A DNA stretch of 52,898 nt from Actinomycetota bacterium (GTDB taxonomy: Bacteria; Actinomycetota; Thermoleophilia; UBA2241), in assembly GCA_012514235.1 (NCBI GenBank), contig JAAZAR010000121.1:1-52898 (forward strand). The letters are read 5' to 3'. Below are positions 1 through 10,439 of the stretch, piece by piece. Position 1 is the first letter of the stretch. Each line of letters opens with the position of its first letter. The translations under genes were made by a program, and so were the position numbers. A model generated the notes under the pieces. That model had not been told where the DNA came from. It did no database searches and worked only from the letters and a program-made list of their open reading frames with translations.

Positions 1-27
1 GAGAACGGTCAGGAGTCGTTTGCTCAC
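1..27 (-). CDS. 5' end of an unidentified gene leaving the window
   Basis: Only the first nine codons lie inside the window. They start with GTG (bases 25-27 read on the minus strand) and give MSKRLLTVL. A very good ribosome binding site, AAGGAGGT, lies about five bases upstream (33-40). The basic then hydrophobic start would suit a signal peptide or membrane anchor, but the product cannot be named from nine residues. Confidence 0.6.
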
Positions 28-135
28 GTCGTACCTCCTTGCCGCGCGGCGGACACCGCGCCCGAGAGATGGGCCGACTGACCGGCGCTCCCCCTTGCTC
101 ACGCACGCCGGTCGCCGAACCGGCCCCTGTCCGGT

Positions 136-166
136 CATTCAGCCGACCAGGGGACCACGAAGTCAA
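136..166 (-). promoter_or_regulatory. possible promoter for the leftward gene at the window start
   Basis: On the minus strand TTGACT (166-161) is followed 19 bases later by TGAATG (141-136). The -35 is good, the -10 poor and the spacing long, so this is weak. The 207 bases between the two leftward genes hold nothing else I can support except a short palindrome, AGGTG-aga-CACCT, near 170-182. Confidence 0.25.
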
Positions 167-234
167 TAGGTGAGACACCTGAATTGGGGGAAGCGGAGGG
201 GGCGGCTGGTCTGTGGGCCTGCCGCCGCAGGCGG

Positions 235-2190
<1,956 letters not shown>

Positions 2191-2337
2191 GGCGTGGCCG
2201 CCGGCCGGGGGGAGAGGGCGGGAGCGGCAGGATACCACCGGCTCGTGCCGGTGGGCAACGTGCCGAGGCGCTCGCGAGGCCCGGTCCCCGTCCAGGCAAA
2301 ACGCTTCGCTGACCCGCTCCGCGGGCAGACCCGACTC

Positions 2338-3150
2338 ATGGGCGGCCAGCACCAGGGAGACGGGTCGGTCACGACCTCCGACCTGATGGCGCAGGAGGGC
2401 CGGTCGATCGTCGACACGGCCCGGACGCGCGGGGTCGTCCTGCGTCTCCTCGGCGGTCTGGCCGTGCACGAGTACTGCGCCGGGCTCGTCGTCTGCCTGC
2501 GCCACCATGTCGATCTCGACATGGTGGCGCCACGCCGCCAGACGAGGGCGGTGGTCGGCGTCTTCGACGAGCTCGGCTACCGGGAGCGCGTGCACGTGCG
2601 CCAGGTGACGAAGGGTCTCCAGGCGCAGTTCGCGCGCGAGTGCGTGCACGGCGACGGTACCGGCAGGGCGCACGCGGCGGACAAGGTCGACATCTTCTTC
2701 GACAGCTTCCTGCTCGACCACCGGATCGACCTGCGAGGTCGGCTCACGCAGCATCCGTACGCCGTCTCGCTCACCGACGCGCTGGCCGCCAAGCTGCAGA
2801 TGCACGAGCCCGAACCGCGCGACCTCCGCGACGCGGTCATGCTCCTCACCGTCTGTCACGGCGAGGGCACGGCAGCCGACGAGCTCGATGCGGACTATCT
2901 CGGTGCGCTCTGTGCGCGCGACTGGGGACTGTTCTACGATGTCGCGCGGAACCTCCGGCGCTGCGGCGAGGAGCTGGGAGGGGCCGGTCTCGAGCCCGGG
3001 GACCGGGCTCGCGTCAACGGCCTCCTTGCCCGCCTGACGGGCGCCGTCGAGGACGCGCCCAAGAGGCTGAGGTGGCGGGCGAGAGCCCGGATCGGGACGC
3101 GCCGCCGCTGGTGGAACACCGTCGAGGAGCAGGGGGAGGCGGCGTCATGA
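2338..3150 (+). CDS. nucleotidyltransferase-like protein (paralogue 1)
   Basis: A 270-residue protein with the signs of a minimal nucleotidyltransferase fold: RLLGGLAV, then a D-x-D pair in VDLDMV about 30 residues later, then VDIFFD, which may carry the third acidic ligand. It is clearly homologous to the product of 4035-4976: both share GVVLRL-GGLAV, R-Q-x(6)-VF-x(2)-LGY, a central DH-x-ID block, CA-x(2)-WGL and a basic C-terminus with LRWR-x-RARIG. The family resembles AbiEii-type nucleotidyltransferases, but I see no AbiEi antitoxin partner. The ATG at 2338 is preferred over 2386 because it keeps the SDLM segment that aligns with the paralogue; no strong ribosome binding site decides it. 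The stop overlaps the next start by ATGA, so it is coupled to the dehydrogenase. Substrate unknown. Confidence 0.75.
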   Translation: MGGQHQGDGSVTTSDLMAQEGRSIVDTARTRGVVLRLLGGLAVHEYCAGLVVCLRHHVDLDMVAPRRQTRAVVGVFDELGYRERVHVRQVTKGLQAQFARECVHGDGTGRAHAADKVDIFFDSFLLDHRIDLRGRLTQHPYAVSLTDALAAKLQMHEPEPRDLRDAVMLLTVCHGEGTAADELDADYLGALCARDWGLFYDVARNLRRCGEELGGAGLEPGDRARVNGLLARLTGAVEDAPKRLRWRARARIGTRRRWWNTVEEQGEAAS

Positions 3151-4016
3151 GACTTGCCGTGATCGGCACCGGGATGATGGGCGGGCGCATGGCTCGCCGC
3201 CTGCTGGACGCCGGTCACGAGCTCTCCGTGTACAACCGCACGGCGGCCAGGACGGAGAGCCTCGCGGCCGCGGGAGCGGCCGTGGCGGCGACGCCGCGAG
3301 AGGCCGCGGCCGGGGCGGCCGCCGTGCTGACGGTCCTGGCGGACCCGGCGGCCGTGCGCGCCGTGGCTTACGGCGACGACGGGTTGCTCGCCGGCACAGA
3401 GGCCGGCGCACTCTGGCTCGACCACTCGACCGTGGCGCCGGAGGACTCGCGCGAGTTCGCCGCGGCTGCGCGCGAGGACCGCGTCCGCATGGTCGACGCA
3501 CCGATGTCCGGCAGTCTCGCGGCCGCCGAGAAGGGGATGCTCGTGTTCCTCGTCGGCGGGCCCGCCGAGGACGTGGCCGAGGCGCGGCCGATACTGGACG
3601 CGCTCGGCCGGGCGAGCGTGCACCTGGGGTCGCACGGCGCCGGCACCGCCGGCAAGCTCGCCGTCAACGCCTTCCTGCTGACCGCCATGGCCGCTGCCGT
3701 GGAGGCGGTCCGGCTCGGCCGTGTCGGCGGGGTCGAGCCGGGCACGCTCCTGGCCGGTCTCGGGCCCACCGAGGTCGTGCCGCAGTGGGCACTGGGCAAG
3801 CTGCGGAAGCTGGAGGCGAGCGACGCGCGGCCCGCGTTCACGCTCGCCCTCGCCGCCAAGGATCTCGGGCTGATGGAGCGGACGGCGGCCGGCGCCGAGC
3901 TCGAGCTCCCGCTGCTGGACGCCGCGCGGGAGCTCTACGCCGCCGCGCTCGACGCCGGCCGGGGCGACCTCGACTTCTCGGCCGTCGAGGGCGCGGGACC
4001 GCAGGCAGGGGTCTGA
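3147..4016 (+). CDS. NAD(P)-dependent beta-hydroxyacid dehydrogenase (3-hydroxyisobutyrate dehydrogenase family)
   Basis: A 289-residue soluble oxidoreductase. The N-terminus is a Rossmann fold with VIGTGMMGGRMARRL (glycine motif at about 7-12), followed by NRT where the cofactor ribose or phosphate would be bound. MVDAPMSGS is the family's substrate-binding loop, and GTAGKLAVNAFL carries the catalytic lysine (K170). Length and domain order fit the 3-hydroxyisobutyrate / 6-phosphogluconate-like / tartronate semialdehyde reductase superfamily. Members oxidise beta-hydroxyacids or reduce semialdehydes; the substrate cannot be assigned. The ATG at 3147 has GGGGGAGG upstream and overlaps the stop of the nucleotidyltransferase-like gene by ATGA, so the two form an operon. 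Confidence 0.88.
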   Translation: MRLAVIGTGMMGGRMARRLLDAGHELSVYNRTAARTESLAAAGAAVAATPREAAAGAAAVLTVLADPAAVRAVAYGDDGLLAGTEAGALWLDHSTVAPEDSREFAAAAREDRVRMVDAPMSGSLAAAEKGMLVFLVGGPAEDVAEARPILDALGRASVHLGSHGAGTAGKLAVNAFLLTAMAAAVEAVRLGRVGGVEPGTLLAGLGPTEVVPQWALGKLRKLEASDARPAFTLALAAKDLGLMERTAAGAELELPLLDAARELYAAALDAGRGDLDFSAVEGAGPQAGV

Positions 4017-4034
4017 TTGGGGCGGGCCGGCCGC

Positions 4035-4976
4035 TCACCTGGCGGCCCGGCCGGCCTTGGTGCGCACGGCCTGCGTGATGTCCTCGTGCGTGCGCCCTCC
4101 GAACTGCTCCTCGACCTCGGAGTACCAGCGCACGCGCTTGCCGATGCGGGCGCGCAGACGCCAGCGCAGCGTCTTGGCCTGCTCGGTCATCATGTCCTGC
4201 GCCAGCTCGAGCGTCCGCCGCACCCGAGCCGCGTCGCGCGGCACGAGGCCGTAGTCCGCGACGTGCTCGACCACGGTGTCGATGTTGTTCATGACGTCGA
4301 TGTACAGGCCCCAGTTGCCGGCGCATACCTCCGCCACGCGGTGCAGGTCGAGGACCCCCGGGTGCGGCTGGAAGTCGACGTACACGTCTTTGACCAGCGA
4401 GATGACGTCGTGCACGTCCTTCTCGTTGAGGTTCACCATCTGCAGCTTGGTGAGGAAGAGGTCCGCCGGGTCGATGGCGTAGGTGTTGAGCGAGAGCCGG
4501 TCGCGGAAGTCGATCTGGTGGTCCATCCGCATGGCGTCGAGGAAGACGTCGATGTGGTCGCTCGGCGGCGTCTCCGTGATGACGGGAAGGTCGTAGGGCC
4601 CGGCGCACGCAGCGTCAGCGCCGGGCCCGTCCCCGGCACCCTGCGGGCCGGGCGGCACGAAGAACTGGAGCTGCCCGTTGGTGGTCGCCATGGCGACGTG
4701 ACAGTTCTCCACGTAACCCAGGGAGCGGAACACGGCGCCGATGTCGGCGACCTGCCGCTTGAGGCCGATCAGGTCTATGTCGCTGTACTCCCGCTCCGCG
4801 AACTCGAGGTCGATGGCGTAGTGACGGACCGCGAGGCCGCCGGTGAGGCGCAGCACGACGCCCTGCGCGTTGCCGGCGTCGATGATCCTGCGCGCCTCGA
4901 CCATGAGGTCGCTGTGGAAGCGGAGCGCGGCGTCGAGCGCCGCGCCTCTGAGGCGGGAGGTCGCGGCGGGCGTCAT
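4035..4976 (-). CDS. nucleotidyltransferase-like protein (paralogue 2)
   Basis: A 313-residue paralogue of the protein at 2338-3150, on the other side of the dehydrogenase and transcribed towards it. It carries RLTGGLAV, SDIDLIGLKRQ (the D-x-D metal pair) and HIDVFLD (possible third acidic ligand), then the shared block around DHQIDFRDRLSLNTYA, CAGNWGLYIDV, and the C-terminal LRWRLRARIGKR. It is longer than paralogue 1 mainly because of an inserted Gly/Pro/Ala-rich loop before the DVFLD motif and a longer tail. The ATG at 4976 has GGAG seven bases upstream; an upstream in-frame ATG (5066) would add 30 low-complexity residues. The fold assignment rests on motifs; the acceptor is unknown. Confidence 0.78.
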   Translation of the reverse strand: MTPAATSRLRGAALDAALRFHSDLMVEARRIIDAGNAQGVVLRLTGGLAVRHYAIDLEFAEREYSDIDLIGLKRQVADIGAVFRSLGYVENCHVAMATTNGQLQFFVPPGPQGAGDGPGADAACAGPYDLPVITETPPSDHIDVFLDAMRMDHQIDFRDRLSLNTYAIDPADLFLTKLQMVNLNEKDVHDVISLVKDVYVDFQPHPGVLDLHRVAEVCAGNWGLYIDVMNNIDTVVEHVADYGLVPRDAARVRRTLELAQDMMTEQAKTLRWRLRARIGKRVRWYSEVEEQFGGRTHEDITQAVRTKAGRAAR

Positions 4977-5225
4977 GTGCGCTCCGGCCGCCCCGCGCCG
5001 CGAGAGGCCGCCGGGCCGGCGAGCCTCGCGGCTCCTCTGCCTGAACAGGCGCGCATCGTGCGGCAAGGGTAGCAGGCGGCGGCCGCGAACTCACGTACTG
5101 CCGCCCACGGGCGGCCGGACGGTGCAGGCCGGCCGACGGACGTGACTCGCCGCCGCCCGTTCGGGGCATGCTGTGCGGCGAAGCACTCGGCGTGCGCGTC
5201 GGGTCAAGCGATCGGGAGGAGTGCG

Positions 5226-6404
5226 ATGACTATCGGCGACGTGTTCGCCAGGGCCTGGGACCTGTGGCGGAGGGATGTCGGCTGGCTGATCCTCGCCGGC
5301 CTCGTTGTCGGGCTCATCATGGCGGTGATCGTGGCCGTCGCGATCGCCATCCTCGGTGCCGTCTTCGCCGGCGCCGGGCTGGCCTTCGGCGTCGACCTCG
5401 CCGACGACACGGCCGGCGGTCTTTCGGGGATCGGCGCGGGGATGCTGATCCTCGGCTTGATCGTGTACGCGGTGGCCGTGTTCGCCTACCAGGTGGTCGG
5501 CATGACCTTCTACGGCGGCATGTTCGAGATGGTGCTCGGCGCCTACAAGGGCAACCGCAACGTCCGGTTCGGCGACCTCTTCAGCGGGTTCCGCAAGTTC
5601 GGCGCCTATGCGGTGTTCGCGCTCGTCGTGTTCGCCATCTCCCTCGGCCTGAGTCTGCTGAACGTCATCCCGTTCATCGGCTGGATCATCAGCTTCGTCG
5701 TCACCATCTGGATCGCGATCATCTGGCTCTACGTGCTGCCGCTGATCGCCGATCAGGGCATCGGGTTCTCCGAGGCCGCGTCGCGCAGCAACCAGATGGT
5801 CAAGAGCGCCGGCTGGTGGTGGACCTTCGGCATGGTCATCCTGCTGGGCATCGCGGCCCTCGTCCTGGCGGCCGTGATCGTCACGATATCCGCCAGCGTC
5901 TACCGGGGGAGCGAGAGCGGCGGGCTGGTCCTCGGCTTCCTCCTGTTCCTCCTCTTCGCCGTGCTGTTCCCGCCCTACGCCATCTGCTACGTGAGCGTGC
6001 TGTACGTCGCGTCGGGCGGCGACGTCGCGCCGCCGGCGGCGGGCGGCAGGATGCCGGGCATCCCGCCGGCGCCTCCGGCGCCGCCGTCCTCCGGCGCCGG
6101 CCCGGCCGGGCCGGCCGCGCCGGGTCAGCCGGCCGGCGACGACGCCTGGCGCGCCGCGGCCGACCCGCTCGCCGGCCGGCCGCCGGCCCCGCCGCTCACC
6201 CCGCCGGCGTCCGCGCCGCCGCCTCCGGCGCCGCCGGCCTCAGGCGAGACCGCCGCGCCGGCGTCCGGACCGGGCGAGGGCGGCGAGGTCGCGACCGGCG
6301 CCGGCGAGCAGACCGAAGTCACTCAGGCGCGGGACGACGAGCCCAAGCCGCCGGAGCCGCCGGCTCCGCCTCCGCCCCCGGTGCCGGCTCCGCCCGGCGC
6401 CTGA
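5226..6404 (+). CDS. polytopic membrane protein with a disordered Pro/Ala-rich tail
   Basis: A 392-residue protein. Residues about 1-280 contain several strongly hydrophobic segments (for example around 20-55, 78-100, 135-185 and 200-255), with amphipathic starts such as GDVFARAWDLWRRDVGWL that resemble the repeated unit of DUF4013 and glycerophosphodiester-phosphodiesterase membrane-domain families. The last 110 or so residues are almost entirely Pro, Ala, Gly and acidic and should be disordered in the cytoplasm. The ATG at 5226 has a GGGAGGAG site just upstream. A strong hairpin follows. The role is unknown; the resemblance is to membrane-organising proteins without catalytic motifs. Confidence 0.8.
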   Translation: MTIGDVFARAWDLWRRDVGWLILAGLVVGLIMAVIVAVAIAILGAVFAGAGLAFGVDLADDTAGGLSGIGAGMLILGLIVYAVAVFAYQVVGMTFYGGMFEMVLGAYKGNRNVRFGDLFSGFRKFGAYAVFALVVFAISLGLSLLNVIPFIGWIISFVVTIWIAIIWLYVLPLIADQGIGFSEAASRSNQMVKSAGWWWTFGMVILLGIAALVLAAVIVTISASVYRGSESGGLVLGFLLFLLFAVLFPPYAICYVSVLYVASGGDVAPPAAGGRMPGIPPAPPAPPSSGAGPAGPAAPGQPAGDDAWRAAADPLAGRPPAPPLTPPASAPPPPAPPASGETAAPASGPGEGGEVATGAGEQTEVTQARDDEPKPPEPPAPPPPPVPAPPGA

Positions 6405-6434
6405 GCGCGGCGGAGACGGACCGACAGACGACGA

Positions 6435-6462
6435 GAGGCCGGGGGCGCTCGCCCCCGGCCTC
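6435..6462. terminator. hairpin between convergent genes
   Basis: A perfect 12-base stem (6435-6446 with 6451-6462, GAGGCCGGGGGC) with a four-base loop lies between two converging genes, so it could end transcription from both sides. There is no long U-tract on either strand. Confidence 0.7.
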
Positions 6463-6520
6463 TTCTCGTGCGTCGTCTGGGTGGGCGCCGGCAGCCGGGT
6501 GGTCGCGGCCTGCGACCGCG

Positions 6521-7672
6521 CTACGGCTGCGTGGTGCTCGCGCGCGTGTGGAGCAGGCCCGCCAGCTCACGCCACGCGCGCGGGTCCTCCTGACCCATCA
6601 TCCAGGCGTAGACGCCGTGGATGCGCGGGTGCCGTGAGAGGAGCATGCGCGCCTTGGCGCGTACGGCCGGCGCGTCGGGGAAGAAGGCCTCGACGCGCCG
6701 TCCGTCCCTCCGGTACGAGAGATAGAGCTCCCGGGAGGCGGTGCGGGTCTCCTGCGGGTCGGACTCCCGGCGGATGGCCAGGACGTCGTTCCACACGAGG
6801 TCGGCCGTCGTCCCGTCGCGGTGCCATACGCGCCCGTAGAAGCCGAGGCCCATGACGATGCGCTCCGGCGGCACCAGGGTCTCAGCGAAGCGCAGGACCC
6901 GGTCCATCCAGTCGGGAGGGGAGAGGGGACCCGGTCCGCTCCACGAGCCGGAGTAGTTGTACGTCATGATACGGAACTGGTCGACGGCGCGGCCCAGTCG
7001 CGCCCAGTCCTGGCTGCGGGGGCCGTCCCAGCCCCCCGGCTCGCTCACCTTGGGGTAGACGTCGACGGCGATCAGTCGCCCGTCCGCGTGCAGCCGACGG
7101 GCGAGCTGTTCCACGAAGGCCGAGAACTCGTCTCGCTGGGAGGCCTTGACGGCCTCCCAGTCCACGTCCAAGCCGGCGACCTCGTACTCACGGCACCAGG
7201 CGGCGACGGCGTCGGCGTGCCGCCGCCGTGAGGCGGCCGTCTCGAGGATCGCCGCCGAGACGGCCGGGTCGAACGTGTGCTTCGTCTCGTCGTAGTCGGT
7301 GAGCGTCACGAAGACGCGGCAGTCCTCGCGGCGCGCGGTCGCGAGGAAGTCGGCGTCGAACCGCGGCGCGACGACGCTGCCGTCCGCCCGCGACTGCAGC
7401 CAGTCGAGGCTCACCTCGTCGATCGCTCCCGCCTCGACTGCAGTCTCCAGCGAGGCCCGGTGGCCGAAGGTCCAGGCGCCGATGAGGTAGGGGCCGTGCG
7501 GCCTGCGGCGGTCGCCCTCGTCGACGGCCGTCGCGATCGTGAACACGATCGCGACGGCCACGATCCCGATGGCGATGATGAGGAGGAGGGCCGGGGGGCG
7601 CCGCCGCGGCCGGCGCGGGCGGCGGCGCCCTGTGTCGTCCGGGCGCCCGGGGCTGTCTGCGCGTGCAGGCAT
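6521..7672 (-). CDS. membrane-anchored GH18-like glycoside hydrolase
   Basis: A 383-residue protein with a basic N-terminus, one transmembrane helix (about 28-50) and an extracellular TIM barrel of the GH18/spore peptidoglycan-hydrolase type. The catalytic D-x-D-x-E is present as LDVDWE (D169, D171, E173), and MTYNYSG matches the conserved Tyr strand late in the barrel. GH18 enzymes use this Glu for substrate-assisted cleavage of beta-1,4-GlcNAc linkages; related proteins act on peptidoglycan or spore coats. Here a cell-wall glycan is the likely substrate (inference). The ATG at 7672 has GGAGG only one base away, closer than usual, so the start is not certain; a later start would remove part of the basic region. 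Confidence 0.85.
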   Translation of the reverse strand: MPARADSPGRPDDTGRRRPRRPRRRPPALLLIIAIGIVAVAIVFTIATAVDEGDRRRPHGPYLIGAWTFGHRASLETAVEAGAIDEVSLDWLQSRADGSVVAPRFDADFLATARREDCRVFVTLTDYDETKHTFDPAVSAAILETAASRRRHADAVAAWCREYEVAGLDVDWEAVKASQRDEFSAFVEQLARRLHADGRLIAVDVYPKVSEPGGWDGPRSQDWARLGRAVDQFRIMTYNYSGSWSGPGPLSPPDWMDRVLRFAETLVPPERIVMGLGFYGRVWHRDGTTADLVWNDVLAIRRESDPQETRTASRELYLSYRRDGRRVEAFFPDAPAVRAKARMLLSRHPRIHGVYAWMMGQEDPRAWRELAGLLHTRASTTQP

Positions 7673-7779
7673 GCCTCCATCATGACGGGTGTCGGCGGCT
7701 CGGCAACCCGGGCCGATTACGTCCAGCCCCGACGCGGGTATGCAGCGGACACATCGACAACCGGACCAGTGAGGCCATT

Positions 7780-8343
7780 GTGAAGGAGAAGCTCGGCTCC
7801 ACCAACGCGCTCTATCCCCTCGTCACCGCCATCGTCGGAGCGACCGTGGACGGCACCCCCGATTTCGCGACCATCGCCCACCTCGGCATCGCCCATCTCC
7901 GGGGCATCACGCTCGGCATGGGCAACGTCCACCTGACCAACAAGGGCATCATCGAGAACGGGACCTTCAGCGTGAACCTGCCCTCGGAGGACATGGTGGC
8001 GGTCACCGATCACATCGGCATGGTCAGCGGCGCGAAGGAGGACAAGAGCAGCCTCTTCGAGCTGTTCTACGGCGAGCTCGAGACCGCGCCCATGATCGAG
8101 GAGTGCAAGGTGACGATGGAGTGCAAGCTCGTGGAGCACGTGAGACTGCCTACCCACGACCTGTTCGTGGGCGAGGTCGTGGGGACCTATGCGGACGTCG
8201 ACGTGCTCACCAACGGCCTGGTCGACATCGCGAAGCTCAAGCCGCTGCTCTTCGACATGGCGAGCAAGAAGTACTGGAGCCTGGGCGAGCCGGTGGCCAA
8301 GTGCTGGAGCGTCGGCAAGGAGTACGCGCCGCAGAGCAGCTGA
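7780..8343 (+). CDS. flavin reductase family (flavoredoxin-like) protein
   Basis: A 187-residue protein matching the FMN-binding split-barrel flavin reductase family: an early PDFATIAHLGIAHLRG segment, LGMGNVHLTNKGI, then GTFSVNLPSEDMV, followed by DHIGMVSGAKEDKS and a strand-rich second half with VEHVRLPTHDLFVGEVVG. These proteins bind FMN and either reduce flavins for a partner or act as electron carriers; some strict anaerobes use them as flavoredoxins. The start is the GTG at 7780 with GTGAGG just upstream; upstream sequence in the frame is non-coding in character. It diverges from the GH18-like gene, and a large hairpin follows. The partner is unknown. Confidence 0.85.
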   Translation: MKEKLGSTNALYPLVTAIVGATVDGTPDFATIAHLGIAHLRGITLGMGNVHLTNKGIIENGTFSVNLPSEDMVAVTDHIGMVSGAKEDKSSLFELFYGELETAPMIEECKVTMECKLVEHVRLPTHDLFVGEVVGTYADVDVLTNGLVDIAKLKPLLFDMASKKYWSLGEPVAKCWSVGKEYAPQSS

Positions 8344-8358
8344 GGGCGGCGCTGGGCC

Positions 8359-8407
8359 GGAGGCGGCCGGGGGCCGGCGGCGACGCCGCCGGCCCCCGGC
8401 CGCCTCC
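8359..8407. terminator. very long perfect hairpin between convergent genes
   Basis: A 23-base perfect stem (8359-8381 with 8385-8407) closes on a three-base loop, GAC, between the ends of the flavin-reductase-like gene and the PH-domain gene. It is symmetric and could serve both directions. No U-tract follows. Confidence 0.7.
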
Positions 8408-8427
8408 GCGCTTGAGGCGCCGCCCGT

Positions 8428-8946
8428 TCAGTTGCTGGCGCCCAGCTCCCGCTCGAGAGCTTCCTTAACGTCCAGCATCTGCGTCTTGAACTCAGCGGGA
8501 TGCCTGATCTGCTTGAGGTTGCTGATGCCGGCCCCGGCCGAGGCCGTCAGCACGATGATGTCGCCATAGCCGAGCATGCGGCCGAGGATCGACTGCTTGA
8601 GCACGATGTCGGTGAGCTTCTCGAGTGAGGAGTCGGCGACGCGTTTGCTGAGCACGCCCGTCAACTCGATGACGCGGCGGTTGGTGAGCACGTACACGTT
8701 CATCTTCCAGGAGAGGAAGCCCCAGCCGATGCGTGCTGCGGGGACGAGGAAGACGAGCAGCAGATACCAGACCCAGCCGGCGTCCGGCAGCCACCACCCG
8801 CGGAGCAGGATGAGGAGGACGAGCACGGCCGCAGCGAACAGGATCCACTTGATCATCTCGGCCACGAAGAAGAGCCAGTGGTGGCGCTCCGTGTACAGGA
8901 TCCTCTCGGCGCCGCCGAGCTGCTGCCGCACGTACTCGATGCTCAC
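8428..8946 (-). CDS. PH domain-containing membrane protein (bPH2/YdbS-like)
   Basis: A 172-residue protein. Two hydrophobic segments near the N-terminus (about 25-50 and 58-78) are followed by a bacterial PH-like domain with the hallmark NVYVLTNRRVIELTGVLSK and LEKLTDIVLKQSILGRMLGYGDI. Proteins of this YdbS/YdbT type are inner-membrane proteins of unknown biochemical role, sometimes linked to stress resistance. The GTG at 8946 has AGGAGG about seven bases upstream, which decides the start over an upstream ATG at 9009. The promoter region is shared with the divergent gene at 9055. Confidence 0.87.
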   Translation of the reverse strand: MSIEYVRQQLGGAERILYTERHHWLFFVAEMIKWILFAAAVLVLLILLRGWWLPDAGWVWYLLLVFLVPAARIGWGFLSWKMNVYVLTNRRVIELTGVLSKRVADSSLEKLTDIVLKQSILGRMLGYGDIIVLTASAGAGISNLKQIRHPAEFKTQMLDVKEALERELGASN

Positions 8947-9012
8947 GCGTCCCCTCCTCGCGGTCGCCGCCGGCCGGCTCTCGGCCCGGTGTCCGGAGCA
9001 CACTACCACGGC

Positions 9013-9018
9013 TATACT
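9013..9018 (+). promoter_or_regulatory. -10 box TATACT
   Basis: A near-consensus -10 hexamer in GC-rich sequence. A GTG in frame with the downstream gene lies nine bases after it (9028), so the gene may be leaderless; a start at 9055 would give a leader of about 28 bases. No clear -35. Confidence 0.55.
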
Positions 9019-9054
9019 TGGCCCGCAGTGCCAGCCGCCGTGGGGGGTGTGCTC

Positions 9055-10389
9055 GTGTCAGTTCGTCCGTCTGTCCTCATCTTCGACTCTCGTCTCGCCG
9101 CGCGCCTGCGCCGGCTCGCGCGCGCGGCGCGCCGGCCGGCGCACGTCCTGCCGGCGCTCCTGCTGCTCGCGTCCGTGCTCGGGCTGACGGCGGCGGCGTG
9201 GCCGCCGCCGGCCGCCGCCGCTCCCTCCATCACCTGCTACCGCGGCCTCGGCGCCTGGGTCGACATCTGGGACGCCAAGGCCTACAACAACCCCGCCGCG
9301 GCAGTGAAGGACATGCGGTCGCGGGGCGTGCGCACGTTGTTCCTCGAGACCGCCAACTACCACACGCCGTCGGGCTCGGCGAAGATCCACCGCCGTGCGG
9401 ACGTCGCCCGGCTCATCGAGGAGGCGCACGCCCGCGGCATGAAGGTCGTCGCCTGGTACCTGCCCGGCTTCAGGGACATCGGCAAGGACTATCGCCGCAG
9501 CATGGCCGCCATCCGCTTCCGCACGCCGTCCGGTCAGCGGTTCGACTCGTTCACGCTCGACATCGAGGCCAGCATCGTCAAGAACGTGAACCGCCGCACC
9601 AACCGCCTGCGCACGCTGTCCAAGAGGATCCGCTCCGCGGTGGGCAAGAACTACCCGCTCGGAGCGTGCATCCCGTCTCCCGCCGGCATGGCCATGCACC
9701 CGGGCTACTGGCCGGGGTTCCCCTTCAAGATGCTCGCCGGCATCTACGACGTGTTCGTGCCCATGGGCTACTACACGTACCACGGCGACGGCTACGCCAA
9801 CGCCTACCGTGACACGCGCGACAACATCCGCATCATCCGCAAGAAGACGGGCCGTCCGGGAGTACCGATCCACGTGATCGCCGGCGAGGGATCGAAGTCG
9901 TCGGGCAGCGAGACCACGGCTTACGTCCGCGCCCTCCGGGAGCACGGCGCCCTCGGGGGCAGCATGTACGACTGGACGACCACCAACGAGGCGAGCTGGC
10001 GGGCCCTGCGCAACGTGCGCGTCAACCCGCGCCAGTCGCCGCCGCTGCCCCGCACGCTGCCCTACGCGCGGCCGCTGGGGTACTGCGGCGCAGACCGCAA
10101 ACACCCCAAGGAGGTCTTCTACGGGACCGGCGGGCAGGACGGCGAGCGCGTGCTGCGCTTCCGTCTGTTCGACGCGCAGGAGGCGGAGGTGCGGCTCGTC
10201 GTGAACTGGGAGGACATGGGGCCGCTCGAGGCAGGGCCGGCCGGCAAGTGGAGCCCGTTCCGCACCGTGACCATCCCGGCGGCGGTGCTCAAGCCGAAGG
10301 CGCGCAACGTGATCGGCTTCGTCGCCCGCGGCCAGTACCCGAAGTGGCAGCGCTGGGGCGTCCGCGACGTGACGATCGCCGCTCCCTGA
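9055..10389 (+). CDS. secreted TIM-barrel glycoside-hydrolase-like protein
   Basis: A 444-residue exported protein. An Arg-rich start and a long hydrophobic stretch end at an Ala-rich site before APSITCYRG (about residue 58), a signal peptide. The mature part begins GAWVDIWD and alternates strands and helices as in a TIM barrel: VRTLFLETANY, MKVVAWYLPG, FDSFTLDIEAS (acidic D169 and E171), FVPMGYYTYHG, VPIHVIAGEG. The arrangement resembles the GH18-like and DUF4015-type putative glycoside hydrolases; FVPMGYYTY echoes MTYNYSG of the protein at 6521-7672. The last 100 or so residues look like a beta-sandwich. A GTG at 9028 is an alternative leaderless start adding nine residues. Substrate unknown. 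Confidence 0.8.
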   Translation: MSVRPSVLIFDSRLAARLRRLARAARRPAHVLPALLLLASVLGLTAAAWPPPAAAAPSITCYRGLGAWVDIWDAKAYNNPAAAVKDMRSRGVRTLFLETANYHTPSGSAKIHRRADVARLIEEAHARGMKVVAWYLPGFRDIGKDYRRSMAAIRFRTPSGQRFDSFTLDIEASIVKNVNRRTNRLRTLSKRIRSAVGKNYPLGACIPSPAGMAMHPGYWPGFPFKMLAGIYDVFVPMGYYTYHGDGYANAYRDTRDNIRIIRKKTGRPGVPIHVIAGEGSKSSGSETTAYVRALREHGALGGSMYDWTTTNEASWRALRNVRVNPRQSPPLPRTLPYARPLGYCGADRKHPKEVFYGTGGQDGERVLRFRLFDAQEAEVRLVVNWEDMGPLEAGPAGKWSPFRTVTIPAAVLKPKARNVIGFVARGQYPKWQRWGVRDVTIAAP

Positions 10390-10427
10390 ACGGCGCCGCG
10401 GGCAGCGGGGCCGCCGTTCGGCTCTGG

Positions 10428-10433
10428 TAGGCT
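10428..10433 (+). promoter_or_regulatory. -10 box TAGGCT for a leaderless gene
   Basis: Six bases separate this hexamer from the ATG of the macrodomain gene at 10440, so transcription should start at or next to the A of ATG. No ribosome binding site is visible. Confidence 0.5.
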
Positions 10434-10439
10434 GCGGCC

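Noticed and set aside
2338..3150. AbiEii toxin of an abortive-infection pair
   Set aside because: Motifs fit the broad superfamily, but no antitoxin gene is adjacent and the partner is a dehydrogenase.
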